Source: Rhizobiales bacterium 65-79
GTDB lineage: Bacteria > Pseudomonadota > Alphaproteobacteria > Rhizobiales > Rhizobiaceae
DNA length: 48,618 nt
Assembly: GCA_001896885.1 (NCBI GenBank)
Contig: MKRJ01000035.1
Location: 1-48,618 of the forward strand
Direction of reading: 5' to 3'
Shown here: positions 8,824 through 16,831 of the stretch, one piece after another
Layout: every line of letters starts with the position of its first letter
Numbering within the stretch: the stretch's first letter is position 1
The notes under the pieces: model-generated
Databases searched by the model: none
The model's input: only the letters and a program-made list of their open reading frames with translations
What the model was told of the DNA's origin: nothing
Made by a program: the position numbers and the translations under genes

Positions 8824-11039
8824 TGGGCGTTCTCCATCTGCCTTTGCCCCGAGCCGGAGGTGCCTGACGCGGGAGAATCCACGCCTATGGCGATCACCAG
8901 ATTGCCGGTCGCGTCGATCGAGAACCGGTCCTGCGGCGCGACCAGCACGCTCGATTCCCGCTCCTCTACCACGGCCGGCCCGGCGCCCGAGAAGCCCGCG
9001 GCAAGCGCATAGCGGTCATAGACCGTCGCCTCGACGAGGCCGTGGTCACGGAAGCGAACCGCGCGCGTCCCGCGTATGGGATCGCCGCCGGCAACCGATC
9101 CCATGCCGAAGGAGATGTCCGGAGCCGGCCCCGACGCGGAGATGCGCCAGATCAACGCCTCCAGCGTGGTGTGCTCGAGCGCGGAACCGTAGATGCGGGC
9201 GCATTCGCGGTCGAATGCGGCGATCAACGCGCCCTTCGCATCGGGAAGACGCAGGTCGCCCGGCACCGCGGCCGTAACCGTGTGGGTCTGACCGACCCAT
9301 CGCATGTCCGCCATGCGGCTGAGCACGATGTCGTCCACCGCCACCCCCGCTTCGACGAGCAGGGAGACCGCCTGCCGCTCCATTTCCGCGACGAGCTCCT
9401 CCAGGCGCGTCCAGTTCGCGCCCTCGTCGAGCCGCGCCACTTCCGACCGGACGAGTTCCATTGCGGGCGGCGAGGCGAGCAGGCCTATGGCCGACAACAC
9501 GCCGGCCCGCGCCGGCACGACGACACGGCGGATGCCGAGCTTGCGCGCGATCAACCCGGCATGCAGCGGCCCGCCGCCGCCGGACGCCACCAGGACGGTG
9601 CGCCTCGGATCCTCGCCATGTTCGGCGAGATGCACCCGCGTGGCGTCGGCCATCGTTTCGCCGATCATCTCGTTGACCGCCAGCGCGCAATCCTCGACCG
9701 TAATTCCGAGCTTTTTGGCAATCGGGCGAAAGGCCTCACGGGCCCTGCCTACGTCGAGACGCAGGGATCCGCCCGCGAAAGTGTCCGGATCGAGATAGCC
9801 GAGAACGACATTTGCGTCGGTGACGGTCGGTTCCGTTCCCCCTTGTCCGTAGCAGGCCGGACCAGGCCGCGATTCGGCGGAGCGGGGCCCGACATGCAGC
9901 AGGTCGAGCGCATCGAGATAGGCGATCGAGCCGCCGCCCGCGCCGACTTCGATGAGATCGACGCTGGGCAGGAGGACCGGCAGGCCGCTTCCCTTCGCGA
10001 AACGCGCGGTCCGCGCCACTTCCAGATGGGCGGCCCTGCTGGGCAGGCCGGACCGGATGAGACAGGCTTTGGCGGTCGTTCCGCCCACGTCGACCGCGAC
10101 GACGGACGGCAGGTCGAGAGACCGCGCGATATGCGCCGCGGCGATGACGCCCGCGACGGGGCCCGACTCGACCATCCGGCTCGGGAACCGCGAGGCCACC
10201 ACGGTCGTCGCGATACCACCGGCGGAGAACATCACGTAGAGCCGTCCGCGATATCCGCGGTCGCGGAAGGCCGTTTCCAGAATGGCGAGATAGCGGCCGA
10301 TCAGGGGCTGCGTATAGGCGTTGACCAGGGTGGTCGAGGCGCGCTCGTACTCGCGGATTTCGCAGGCCACCTCGCTCGACAGAGAGACCGGAAAATCAGC
10401 CCCGAACACCTCGTGGACGATCTCCTCGGCCTGTTTCTCATGCGCGGGATTGCGATAGCTGTGCAGGAAGCATATCGCGAGGGCCTCCAGCCCTTCGTCC
10501 TGCCAGCCCCTGAGCAGCGCCCGCAGCCCTTCGGCATCCAGCGGCTTGTATTCCGTCCCGTCGGCGAGCATGCGGCCGTCGACGCCGCCGCATAGCCGGC
10601 GCTCGACCAGCGGCGTCACCAACGGCGCGAGATGGTTGAGCGTGTCGTAGCGCACTTCGCGCGCCATCTCCGCCATGTCCTCGAAGCCGGCGTTGGTCAG
10701 CAGGCCGATCCGAGCGCCCCGCCGTTGCAGTACGGCATTCGGAACGAGCGTGGTGGCATGGACGATCGTACCGACCTCGGCGAGGCCGACCGAAGCTTCG
10801 CCCAGCACCATTTCGGCGGCGCGCAGCGCACCGATCTCCGGATCGTGAGTCGTCAGCGCCTTCGCCGCCCAAATGGCGCCGGTACGGTCGTCGATCAGCG
10901 TCGAGTCGGTAAAGGTGCCCCCGATGTCTATGGAAAGGCGGTAGGGCAGAGCGGCAAGCGGCGTTCCCGCCCTTATTGCGTGCTCGGAGCCCTTCGCCTG
11001 GGAAGGTCCGCCGGGGACTGCCTGTTTCGTCTGGGCCAA
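8820..11039 (-). CDS. hyuA: Hydantoinase/oxoprolinase family protein, subunit A (ATP-binding)
   Basis: The 739-residue protein carries the family A layout. The phosphate-binding loop SIDIGGTFTDSTLID lies near 36-50, a second nucleotide motif, VVAVDVGGTTAKACLI, lies in the middle, and VLVASGGGGPLHAGL follows later. HyuA is the ATP-hydrolysing partner of HyuB in lactam or hydantoin opening. No ATG is available before the first conserved motif, so a TTG at 11039 is taken as start; GGAAGGGG lies about nine bases upstream. About 35 residues precede the conserved domain, slightly longer than usual. It is the first gene of the leftward operon and is divergent from the class IV aminotransferase-like gene across a 92-base promoter region. 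Confidence 0.9.
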   Translation of the reverse strand: MAQTKQAVPGGPSQAKGSEHAIRAGTPLAALPYRLSIDIGGTFTDSTLIDDRTGAIWAAKALTTHDPEIGALRAAEMVLGEASVGLAEVGTIVHATTLVPNAVLQRRGARIGLLTNAGFEDMAEMAREVRYDTLNHLAPLVTPLVERRLCGGVDGRMLADGTEYKPLDAEGLRALLRGWQDEGLEALAICFLHSYRNPAHEKQAEEIVHEVFGADFPVSLSSEVACEIREYERASTTLVNAYTQPLIGRYLAILETAFRDRGYRGRLYVMFSAGGIATTVVASRFPSRMVESGPVAGVIAAAHIARSLDLPSVVAVDVGGTTAKACLIRSGLPSRAAHLEVARTARFAKGSGLPVLLPSVDLIEVGAGGGSIAYLDALDLLHVGPRSAESRPGPACYGQGGTEPTVTDANVVLGYLDPDTFAGGSLRLDVGRAREAFRPIAKKLGITVEDCALAVNEMIGETMADATRVHLAEHGEDPRRTVLVASGGGGPLHAGLIARKLGIRRVVVPARAGVLSAIGLLASPPAMELVRSEVARLDEGANWTRLEELVAEMERQAVSLLVEAGVAVDDIVLSRMADMRWVGQTHTVTAAVPGDLRLPDAKGALIAAFDRECARIYGSALEHTTLEALIWRISASGPAPDISFGMGSVAGGDPIRGTRAVRFRDHGLVEATVYDRYALAAGFSGAGPAVVEERESSVLVAPQDRFSIDATGNLVIAIGVDSPASGTSGSGQRQMENAQ

Positions 11040-11088
11040 CCGAATTTACCCCTTCCAAACGCCGAGTAATAGGATTACAACACCCGAA

Positions 11089-11112
11089 TTGTCGATTGTC
11101 AACAACCGACAA
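11089..11112. promoter_or_regulatory. Inverted repeat in the hyuA / aminotransferase divergent promoter
   Basis: The arms TTGTCG (11089-11094) and CGACAA (11107-11112) are perfect inverted copies 12 bases apart. They lie in the 92-base gap between the divergent starts of hyuA and the class IV aminotransferase-like gene. The spacing and location suit a dimeric repressor. The GntR regulator two genes downstream is the obvious candidate, but this is inference. Confidence 0.45.
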
Positions 11113-11131
11113 AGCACCGAGGGAGCATATT

Positions 11132-12031
11132 TTGGGAACCCAGGATTTCGTGGCCGACGGGCGCAACGACGGCGTCTTGGTCTATGTCAACGGCGCCCTT
11201 GTCCCACGCGCCGAAGCGACTGTCTCCGTCTTCGATGCGGGTTTCGTGCTCGGCGACGGGCTCTGGGAAGGCATCAGGCTGCATCGCGGCAAGCTCGCCT
11301 TCCTCGATGCCCATATCGAGCGGCTCTATTCGGGTGCGAAGGCGATCGATCTCGACATCGGCCTGAGCCGTGCCGAGCTGGTCGACGCGGTCTGGGGCGT
11401 GCTTCGTGCGAACGGCATGAGCGACGGCGTGCACATACGCCTGATGGTGACGCGCGGGCGCAAGCGGACGCCGAACCAGGACCCACGGCACTGCCTTGGC
11501 GCGGCGACGATCGTCATCGTTGCCGAATACAAGGTGCCGCCGCCCTCGCGGGACAAGGGCGCGCGCCTCTTCACGTCGACGATCCGGTCATCCCCTCCCG
11601 ACATTTTTGACATGCGGCTCAATTCCCACAGCCGGCTCAATTTCATCACCGCGCTGCTGCAGGCGATCAAGGCCGGCGGCGACGAGGCGCTGATGCTCGA
11701 TCCGAACGGGTTCATAGCGAGCTGCAACTCGACCAACTTCTTCTTCGTGAAGAACGGCGCCGTATTCACGTCGAGCGGCGAATACTGCTTCAACGGCATC
11801 ACGCGCGGCAACGTCATGGCGCTCTGTCGGGAAAACGGCATCGAACTGGTCGTCGGCAATCACGCACTGGGCCAGGCCTACGCGGCCGACGAGGCCTTCG
11901 TCACCGGAACGATGGGGGGAATAGCGCCCGTGTGCAGCATCGACGGCCGGATGCTGGGTCCCGCAGAACTTCCGGGACCCGTTACGATGCGTCTGCGAAA
12001 ACTCTATCAGGACCTGCTGGATGGCTGCTAA
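11132..12031 (+). CDS. Aminotransferase class IV family protein, catalytic lysine not found
   Basis: A 299-residue protein of the fold-type IV PLP family (branched-chain and D-amino-acid aminotransferases, ADC lyase). Clear blocks are SVFDAGFVLGDGLWEGI (about 32-48), EALMLDPNGFIASCNSTNFF and FNGITRGNV. The start is TTG at 11132, with GGGAG six bases upstream; the longer frame would overlap hyuA on the other strand. The lysine that binds PLP normally sits 15-20 residues before the GxDEAL block. Here that stretch reads RLNSHSRLNFIT (about 162-173) and holds no lysine. The protein may use another residue, or it may have changed function. It is the first gene of the rightward pair with gntR, so it is probably induced with the hyu operon. 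Confidence 0.82.
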   Translation: MGTQDFVADGRNDGVLVYVNGALVPRAEATVSVFDAGFVLGDGLWEGIRLHRGKLAFLDAHIERLYSGAKAIDLDIGLSRAELVDAVWGVLRANGMSDGVHIRLMVTRGRKRTPNQDPRHCLGAATIVIVAEYKVPPPSRDKGARLFTSTIRSSPPDIFDMRLNSHSRLNFITALLQAIKAGGDEALMLDPNGFIASCNSTNFFFVKNGAVFTSSGEYCFNGITRGNVMALCRENGIELVVGNHALGQAYAADEAFVTGTMGGIAPVCSIDGRMLGPAELPGPVTMRLRKLYQDLLDGC

Positions 12032-12058
12032 GAACATGCCGGACTTCGGGGGAGCGAT

Positions 12059-12739
12059 GTGAACCGCCAGATCAAGCACCTGCCGCGCAGTACCTTTCGC
12101 GACCATATTGCCGAGCAACTCCGCGATCTGATTCTGAACGGCGTCCTGCGCCCTGGAGAGCCGCTTCTAGAGGTACAGCTCGCCGAGCAATTCGGGGTGA
12201 GCAGAGGCCCGCTGCGGGAAGCGATGCGCGAGCTCGTCGACGAGGGCCTGCTGGTGGTCCGGCCCTATGCGGGCACGACGGTTATCGAGCTCTCCGCGAA
12301 GGACATACGCGAGATCTATTCCATCCGGACCGCTCTGGAGACGCTTGCCTTCGAGCAGGCATGGGACCGCCGCGACGCGGCATTCCATGCCGAGCTCGAC
12401 CGGCGTCACGCGCAGCTTGTCGCCGCCATCGACGCGGAGGACGAAGTCGGAAGCATCCACGCCGAACTGGACCTCCATTCCCTCGTCTTCGAAACCGCGG
12501 ACAACAAGCTCTTGTCCAGGATGTGGTCCATCCTTCGAGGCCGGCTGCAGATCTATTGGGTCACGCATCACGAGGCGCACGGACGTCGCGGCCCGTATCG
12601 GGACGCGCACCTGGTCTACGTGGAAAGCGCCAAGGGGGACGATATCGGCCGGATGGTCTCGGAACTCAGGCGGCACATGCGGCGTGGCGCCGACCGGACC
12701 GCGGAGTTTGTCGGCCAACACGTCCGCCTTCAGGGCTGA
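12059..12739 (+). CDS. GntR-family transcriptional regulator, FCD subfamily
   Basis: The protein has 226 residues. A winged helix-turn-helix lies at about 10-75 (LAEQFGVSRGPLREAMRELV is the recognition region) and an all-helical FCD ligand-binding domain at about 80-215, with the usual EIYSIRTALETLAFE opening. FCD regulators bind small carboxylates or amino-acid-like effectors and mostly repress the neighbouring catabolic genes. GTG at 12059 is used, with GGGGGAG four bases upstream. It sits 27 bases after the aminotransferase-like gene and is probably co-transcribed. The inverted repeat at 11089-11112 is its likely operator. Confidence 0.9.
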   Translation: MNRQIKHLPRSTFRDHIAEQLRDLILNGVLRPGEPLLEVQLAEQFGVSRGPLREAMRELVDEGLLVVRPYAGTTVIELSAKDIREIYSIRTALETLAFEQAWDRRDAAFHAELDRRHAQLVAAIDAEDEVGSIHAELDLHSLVFETADNKLLSRMWSILRGRLQIYWVTHHEAHGRRGPYRDAHLVYVESAKGDDIGRMVSELRRHMRRGADRTAEFVGQHVRLQG

Positions 12740-12994
12740 CGGCCCGGACCGGCCTGGCCGGGAGCGCAGGATTTCCGACGGATGAAGAACACCCCCAGCG
12801 TGCAGTCGGATTATGTCCGCTTTCAGGATGCGACCCGGAACTGCATATGACTGAAAGGGGGGCGTATTTCGGACGTTCGCACTTGCGTCGCGATACGTCG
12901 GCAAAGGCCAGGGGAATTGCTTCAGGTTAGCGGCGGTATCTAGTGAATGAGGGAGGCGAGATAATCGGTGCCAGCTCATTCCGGGACCAGACGG

Positions 12995-14431
12995 CTAGAT
13001 CGGGCGGGCGTTGACATGTGATTTCGCGTTGGCAGCCAGCGTATCTATATGGCTCGGTAGGTGTTTCGGTGAGGCCGGTTTCGGGTCACGCTGAACCATC
13101 AATCCCCAACCGCGTGGACCCGTGAGCACTCCTTCGCGGACAACGATGCGTCCGCGAACTATCGTATAGATTGGACGCCCCACGATTGGCCGTCCGTGCC
13201 ACGGTGTGTATTTGTGGCGCGAATGCAGCTTAGATTGGTCCACTTCCCCTCGATAATTCATATCGACGATCACAATGTCCGCATCCGACCCGACATTCAA
13301 CGTCCCTTTTCGCGGGTAGAGATCCCATGCCTTGGCGGGATTTTCCGCCGACCAGCGGACGTAGTCGTTGATACTCATCCGACCGCGGTTCACTTCCGTA
13401 AGCATCAGTGGCATTTGAGTTTCAACGCCCGGAATACCGCGGGCGCAGTCCCAAATATTGTCATACAGCTTCTCTTGCGGATCGTGCGGCGCGTGGTCCG
13501 TCGCGATCATGTCGACTGTCCCGTCGAATAGACCTTGCCAAAGAGCTTCAGCATGACCTGGCTCTCGAATGGGCGGGTTGATACGCAATTGGCCGCCAAG
13601 GCGCTCGATGTCGCGCGTATCGAGCAGAAGATAGTGAGGGCACGTCTCGACGGTGACGTTGACGCCGCGCGCTTTCGCATCACGGATCAAGAACAGCCCA
13701 TCTCTTGAGCTTTTGTGGGCGATCTGAAGCCGCGCGCCAGTCCATTCCGCCAAGAGGATCGCGCGGTTGACCGCCTCGACCGCGCAGATCGCCGGTCGCG
13801 AGTCGAGATGTGCCTGCGCGTCGGTACGACCGAGCACCTTGAGCCTGTTTCGCCGGCGCGTAATGATTGCGCCGTTCTCGGCGTGGAAGTTGCAGCGAAG
13901 CCCCAGACGGCTCAATTGCTCCAACCCCTCGAGTATTACACCATCATCGGGCGTCGGTAACTCGCCGGTCGATTCGGACATGAAACACTTGAAGCCGACG
14001 ACACCGTTTTCGACTAACGCTTCGATATGGTCGAGGCTCGTTTCGTCAAGCACGCCGTAGATGCCATAGTCCACGAAGGCGAGCTGCTCGGCGCGCTCTC
14101 TCTTCTGACGAAACGCCTCCGGATTCGCGGTCGGAGGATGCGTGTTGGGCATCTCGAATACGGTTGTCACGCCTCCGACCGCCGCCGCGGCTGTCCCGGT
14201 GGCCCAATCCTCCTTGTAGGTCATGCCCGGATCACGAAAATGCACATGCACGTCGATCGCGCCGGGCAACACGTACTTGCCTTGCGCGTCGATTGTCTCG
14301 CGGGCAGTTGGCAGGCCCTCGAGATTGCCGATTGCGATGATTTTCCCGCCGTCGGATACGAGGTCGGCCTGGACGGTTCCTTCGGAGGAAACGAGGATGC
14401 CGTTTCGGATGATCAGATCGACTTTTTTCAT
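12995..14431 (-). CDS. Allantoinase / dihydropyrimidinase-like amidohydrolase
   Basis: This 478-residue cyclic amidohydrolase has a TIM-barrel with a binuclear metal site. The metal motif DVHVHFRDPG places ligands at His62 and His64. Lys148 in VVGFKCFMS is the expected carbamylated bridging lysine, and further ligands are in FHAENGAI, QIAHKSS and ATDHAPH. Family members hydrolyse cyclic amides: allantoin, dihydroorotate, dihydropyrimidines or hydantoins. The overall look, including ETCPHYL and the NPAKAWDLYPRKGTL block, is closest to allantoinases, but substrate choice is not certain. About 40 residues after the usual end of the domain are unusual. It lies 62 bases after the MFS transporter gene on the same strand, so the carrier likely imports its substrate. 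Confidence 0.85.
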   Translation of the reverse strand: MKKVDLIIRNGILVSSEGTVQADLVSDGGKIIAIGNLEGLPTARETIDAQGKYVLPGAIDVHVHFRDPGMTYKEDWATGTAAAAVGGVTTVFEMPNTHPPTANPEAFRQKRERAEQLAFVDYGIYGVLDETSLDHIEALVENGVVGFKCFMSESTGELPTPDDGVILEGLEQLSRLGLRCNFHAENGAIITRRRNRLKVLGRTDAQAHLDSRPAICAVEAVNRAILLAEWTGARLQIAHKSSRDGLFLIRDAKARGVNVTVETCPHYLLLDTRDIERLGGQLRINPPIREPGHAEALWQGLFDGTVDMIATDHAPHDPQEKLYDNIWDCARGIPGVETQMPLMLTEVNRGRMSINDYVRWSAENPAKAWDLYPRKGTLNVGSDADIVIVDMNYRGEVDQSKLHSRHKYTPWHGRPIVGRPIYTIVRGRIVVREGVLTGPRGWGLMVQRDPKPASPKHLPSHIDTLAANAKSHVNARPI

Positions 14432-14493
14432 GCTGGGGTCATGCTCATGCAGAAGTCAAGAATCCCGGGACCGCAGTGCGCTCTCGTCACGGC

Positions 14494-15720
14494 TCAATCG
14501 AGCGCAGCGCCTTTGCGTTCGGGGATCAGGAAAGCGGTAGCGGCGAGGTCGATCAGATACGCGATCGCCAGGCAGGCGATCGCCACCATGAACGAATATT
14601 GCGTGGCCAGGAAGGCGATCACGAGCGGGCCGAAGCCACCGATGAACCTGCCGGCGTTGAACAACACGTTCTGTGCGGTGCTGCGTGCTTCGGTGGGATA
14701 GAGTTCCGCCATCAGCGTGCCGTAGCCGCCGATCATGCCGTTAACGAACACGCCGAGCACAACGCCGCCAACCAGCAGCGTGAACTCGGAAGACAATTGC
14801 GAATACACGATCGCCATCACGGCTGCGCCGATCTGGTAGATGAAGAACGCAGGACGCCGGCCGATGCGGTCTGCAATTTCGCCGAATAACCAAATTCCGA
14901 CGATCATGCCGAGCGCCGTCGCAGCGGTCCAGACGGATGATTTCGTCACCGAAAAGCCGAAGCTTGTAGAAAGATATGTCGGCAGCCAGATCATCAGGCC
15001 GTAAAAGCCGAAATTCTGAACCGCGCACAGGACGATCATGCCCAGGCTGGCCTTCGTCGAGGGCACGTCCTTGAACAAGGTCCAGATCGGGAGGCCGGAG
15101 CGGCGCTTGCCGACGCGCTCCTGGAAGACGTGCGGCTCGGGCAATACGCGACGCATGACGAACGCCGTGATCGCCGGCAGGATACCGACGAGGAACATCC
15201 CGCGCCATCCGATCGTGGGGAAGAGCAGCGGCGTCACGAACGCGGTAAGCACGACACCCAATGTGCCGCCGATGCCAACCAGCGAAGCGAAGCGCGCACG
15301 CAGGCGAGGCGGGCACACTTCGGTCGCGAGGGCCATGCCTATGCCCCATTCGCCGCCGAGACCGAGCCCGGCCATGAAGCGATAGGCAAGCAGGTCCCAG
15401 TAGCCTTGCGCGAAGGCGCATAATCCAGTGAAGGTCGCAAAGATCAATATCGTCCACGTCATGACGCGGACGCGTCCGTAGTAATCTGCAAGGATGCCGA
15501 ACACGATGCCGCCGAGCACCGCGCCGACCAGCGTCGCGGTCGCGATGAAGCCGGCTTCCGTCTTGAGCAACCCGAACTCGGCCGATACAGCCGCCAGGAC
15601 GAAGCCGAGAACCAGATTGTCGTAGGTGTCGAGCGCGTAGCCGAGCATCGAGGCGATAACGGACTTTAAGGCGTGGCGGTCCGGCTTGTCGGCCAATGCG
15701 GAGTCAATGAGACTGTCCAT
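14494..15720 (-). CDS. MFS transporter, aromatic-acid:H+ symporter-like
   Basis: The 408-residue protein has about twelve hydrophobic spans. Typical MFS motifs are the loop GILADYYGRVRVM after the second span and the GLGLGGEWGIGMALATE block near the fourth. This pattern is common in the proton symporters for aromatic or other carboxylic acids. The ATG at 15720 has an AGGGGGG ribosome site. It is the first gene of the leftward pair with the amidohydrolase and is divergent from the XRE regulator. The likely role is proton-driven uptake of a cyclic amide or acidic compound; substrate unknown. Confidence 0.85.
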   Translation of the reverse strand: MDSLIDSALADKPDRHALKSVIASMLGYALDTYDNLVLGFVLAAVSAEFGLLKTEAGFIATATLVGAVLGGIVFGILADYYGRVRVMTWTILIFATFTGLCAFAQGYWDLLAYRFMAGLGLGGEWGIGMALATEVCPPRLRARFASLVGIGGTLGVVLTAFVTPLLFPTIGWRGMFLVGILPAITAFVMRRVLPEPHVFQERVGKRRSGLPIWTLFKDVPSTKASLGMIVLCAVQNFGFYGLMIWLPTYLSTSFGFSVTKSSVWTAATALGMIVGIWLFGEIADRIGRRPAFFIYQIGAAVMAIVYSQLSSEFTLLVGGVVLGVFVNGMIGGYGTLMAELYPTEARSTAQNVLFNAGRFIGGFGPLVIAFLATQYSFMVAIACLAIAYLIDLAATAFLIPERKGAALD

Positions 15721-15820
15721 TAAGCATCCCCCCTGCGTTCATGGGCCATCCCCGGCGAGGGGCGTATGGGAAGCTAAATGCAGAGGGCCGCGGGCAGCTA
15801 TTTCTATCAGTGCGACTTTT

Positions 15821-15835
15821 TCTCAATCTGTGAGA
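15821..15835. promoter_or_regulatory. Palindrome TCTCA-N5-TGAGA between MFS and XRE genes
   Basis: The 5-base arms are perfect inverted copies around a 5-base spacer. The site is in the 229-base intergenic region shared by the divergent MFS transporter (start 15720) and XRE regulator (start 15950). This is a standard arrangement for an autoregulated local repressor or activator, so the XRE protein is the candidate ligand. It is not proven. Confidence 0.5.
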
Positions 15836-15949
15836 CACGGTCGCGAATCTATTTTGCGCCGTCAAGTCAGCCGTTTAGACTGGGGTACGGTCGGAGTCTT
15901 TCCGAATATTGCGTAAACTGCGAACGGTTGGCGGCAGATACGAACGCAT

Positions 15950-16831
15950 ATGGCCTCCGAACTCTCACAGATCGGCGAACGGCTCAGGGCTTATCGTCTC
16001 GGTGCCGGGTTGAGCATGGACGACGTGGCCCGCAAGCTCAATCTCTCGCGGGCGACGGCGTATCGGCTGGAGAAGGTCGGCGTGAACAGCATCGACACGT
16101 TGGAGCGCGTGGCGCGCCTCCTCGGCGTATCGGTCGCCTCGTTGCTAGGCGTCGACGTCGAATACATCGTCAATGCGATCACATATTTCGAGCGGCTGCG
16201 GCAGATCGAGCAGGGTTCCGACTGGATTTTCGTGGCATTCGGTCCGCTGTCCTATCTTCTGACGTCGCCTGCATACGACCGGGCGCTTCGGCAGGCGCTG
16301 CTCGACCAGATTCCACCACACGCGCCCGACAGGGCGCAGCGCATCGGGATCACCCGCGACGTGATGGATATACTGAGCAAGCGCAAGTCGGACTATCGGC
16401 GCCGGAAACCCGCGATTACGAACCTGCTATCGTCGGCCGACATCGAACGCTTCGCTCAGTACGGGCTCGCCGGCGGCGAGAGGCCGCGGCTGCGCGACGG
16501 CGAGCAACGGCAGCAGGCGATCTCGGAGCTGAAGATCATTGCCGATCTTCTCATTCACCCGCCGCTCGGCGTGCAAATTGGCATCCTTTTCGACACGCTC
16601 CCGACCACGGGCTTCAATCTGATGCGCCGACAGGAAGGCACGATCGTTTCGGTGAGTCCGTTCCGGCTCGGTCCGCATCTGAACGTGAGGAAAGGGGTCG
16701 CGATGATCACAGCCGCGCCACAGGCGGTGAAGCTCTACGGCGAAGTCGCCCGCGACATGTGGGAGCAGGCTGTCACCGGCGAGCGTGCAGCCGCGTTTAT
16801 CCATACGCAGATCGGGTGCGCGGAACCGTGA
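15950..16831 (+). CDS. XRE-family helix-turn-helix transcriptional regulator
   Basis: The 293-residue protein has an N-terminal Cro/CI-type helix-turn-helix (about 7-68; the recognition area is MDDVARKLNLSRATAYRLEK). About 220 residues follow that I do not recognise, with no cupin or sensor motif visible. The large C-terminal part probably senses a ligand. Its GTGA junction with the MmgE/PrpD gene shows translational coupling, and it is divergent from the MFS/amidohydrolase pair, so it likely controls this small catabolic block. The ribosome site is weak, and a start elsewhere is possible. Confidence 0.85.
   Translation: MASELSQIGERLRAYRLGAGLSMDDVARKLNLSRATAYRLEKVGVNSIDTLERVARLLGVSVASLLGVDVEYIVNAITYFERLRQIEQGSDWIFVAFGPLSYLLTSPAYDRALRQALLDQIPPHAPDRAQRIGITRDVMDILSKRKSDYRRRKPAITNLLSSADIERFAQYGLAGGERPRLRDGEQRQQAISELKIIADLLIHPPLGVQIGILFDTLPTTGFNLMRRQEGTIVSVSPFRLGPHLNVRKGVAMITAAPQAVKLYGEVARDMWEQAVTGERAAAFIHTQIGCAEP

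Noticed and set aside
15778-16827. Upstream extension of the MmgE/PrpD frame by about 350 codons
   Set aside because: It overlaps the XRE regulator in another frame and has no family similarity; the GTG at 16828 explains the gene fully.
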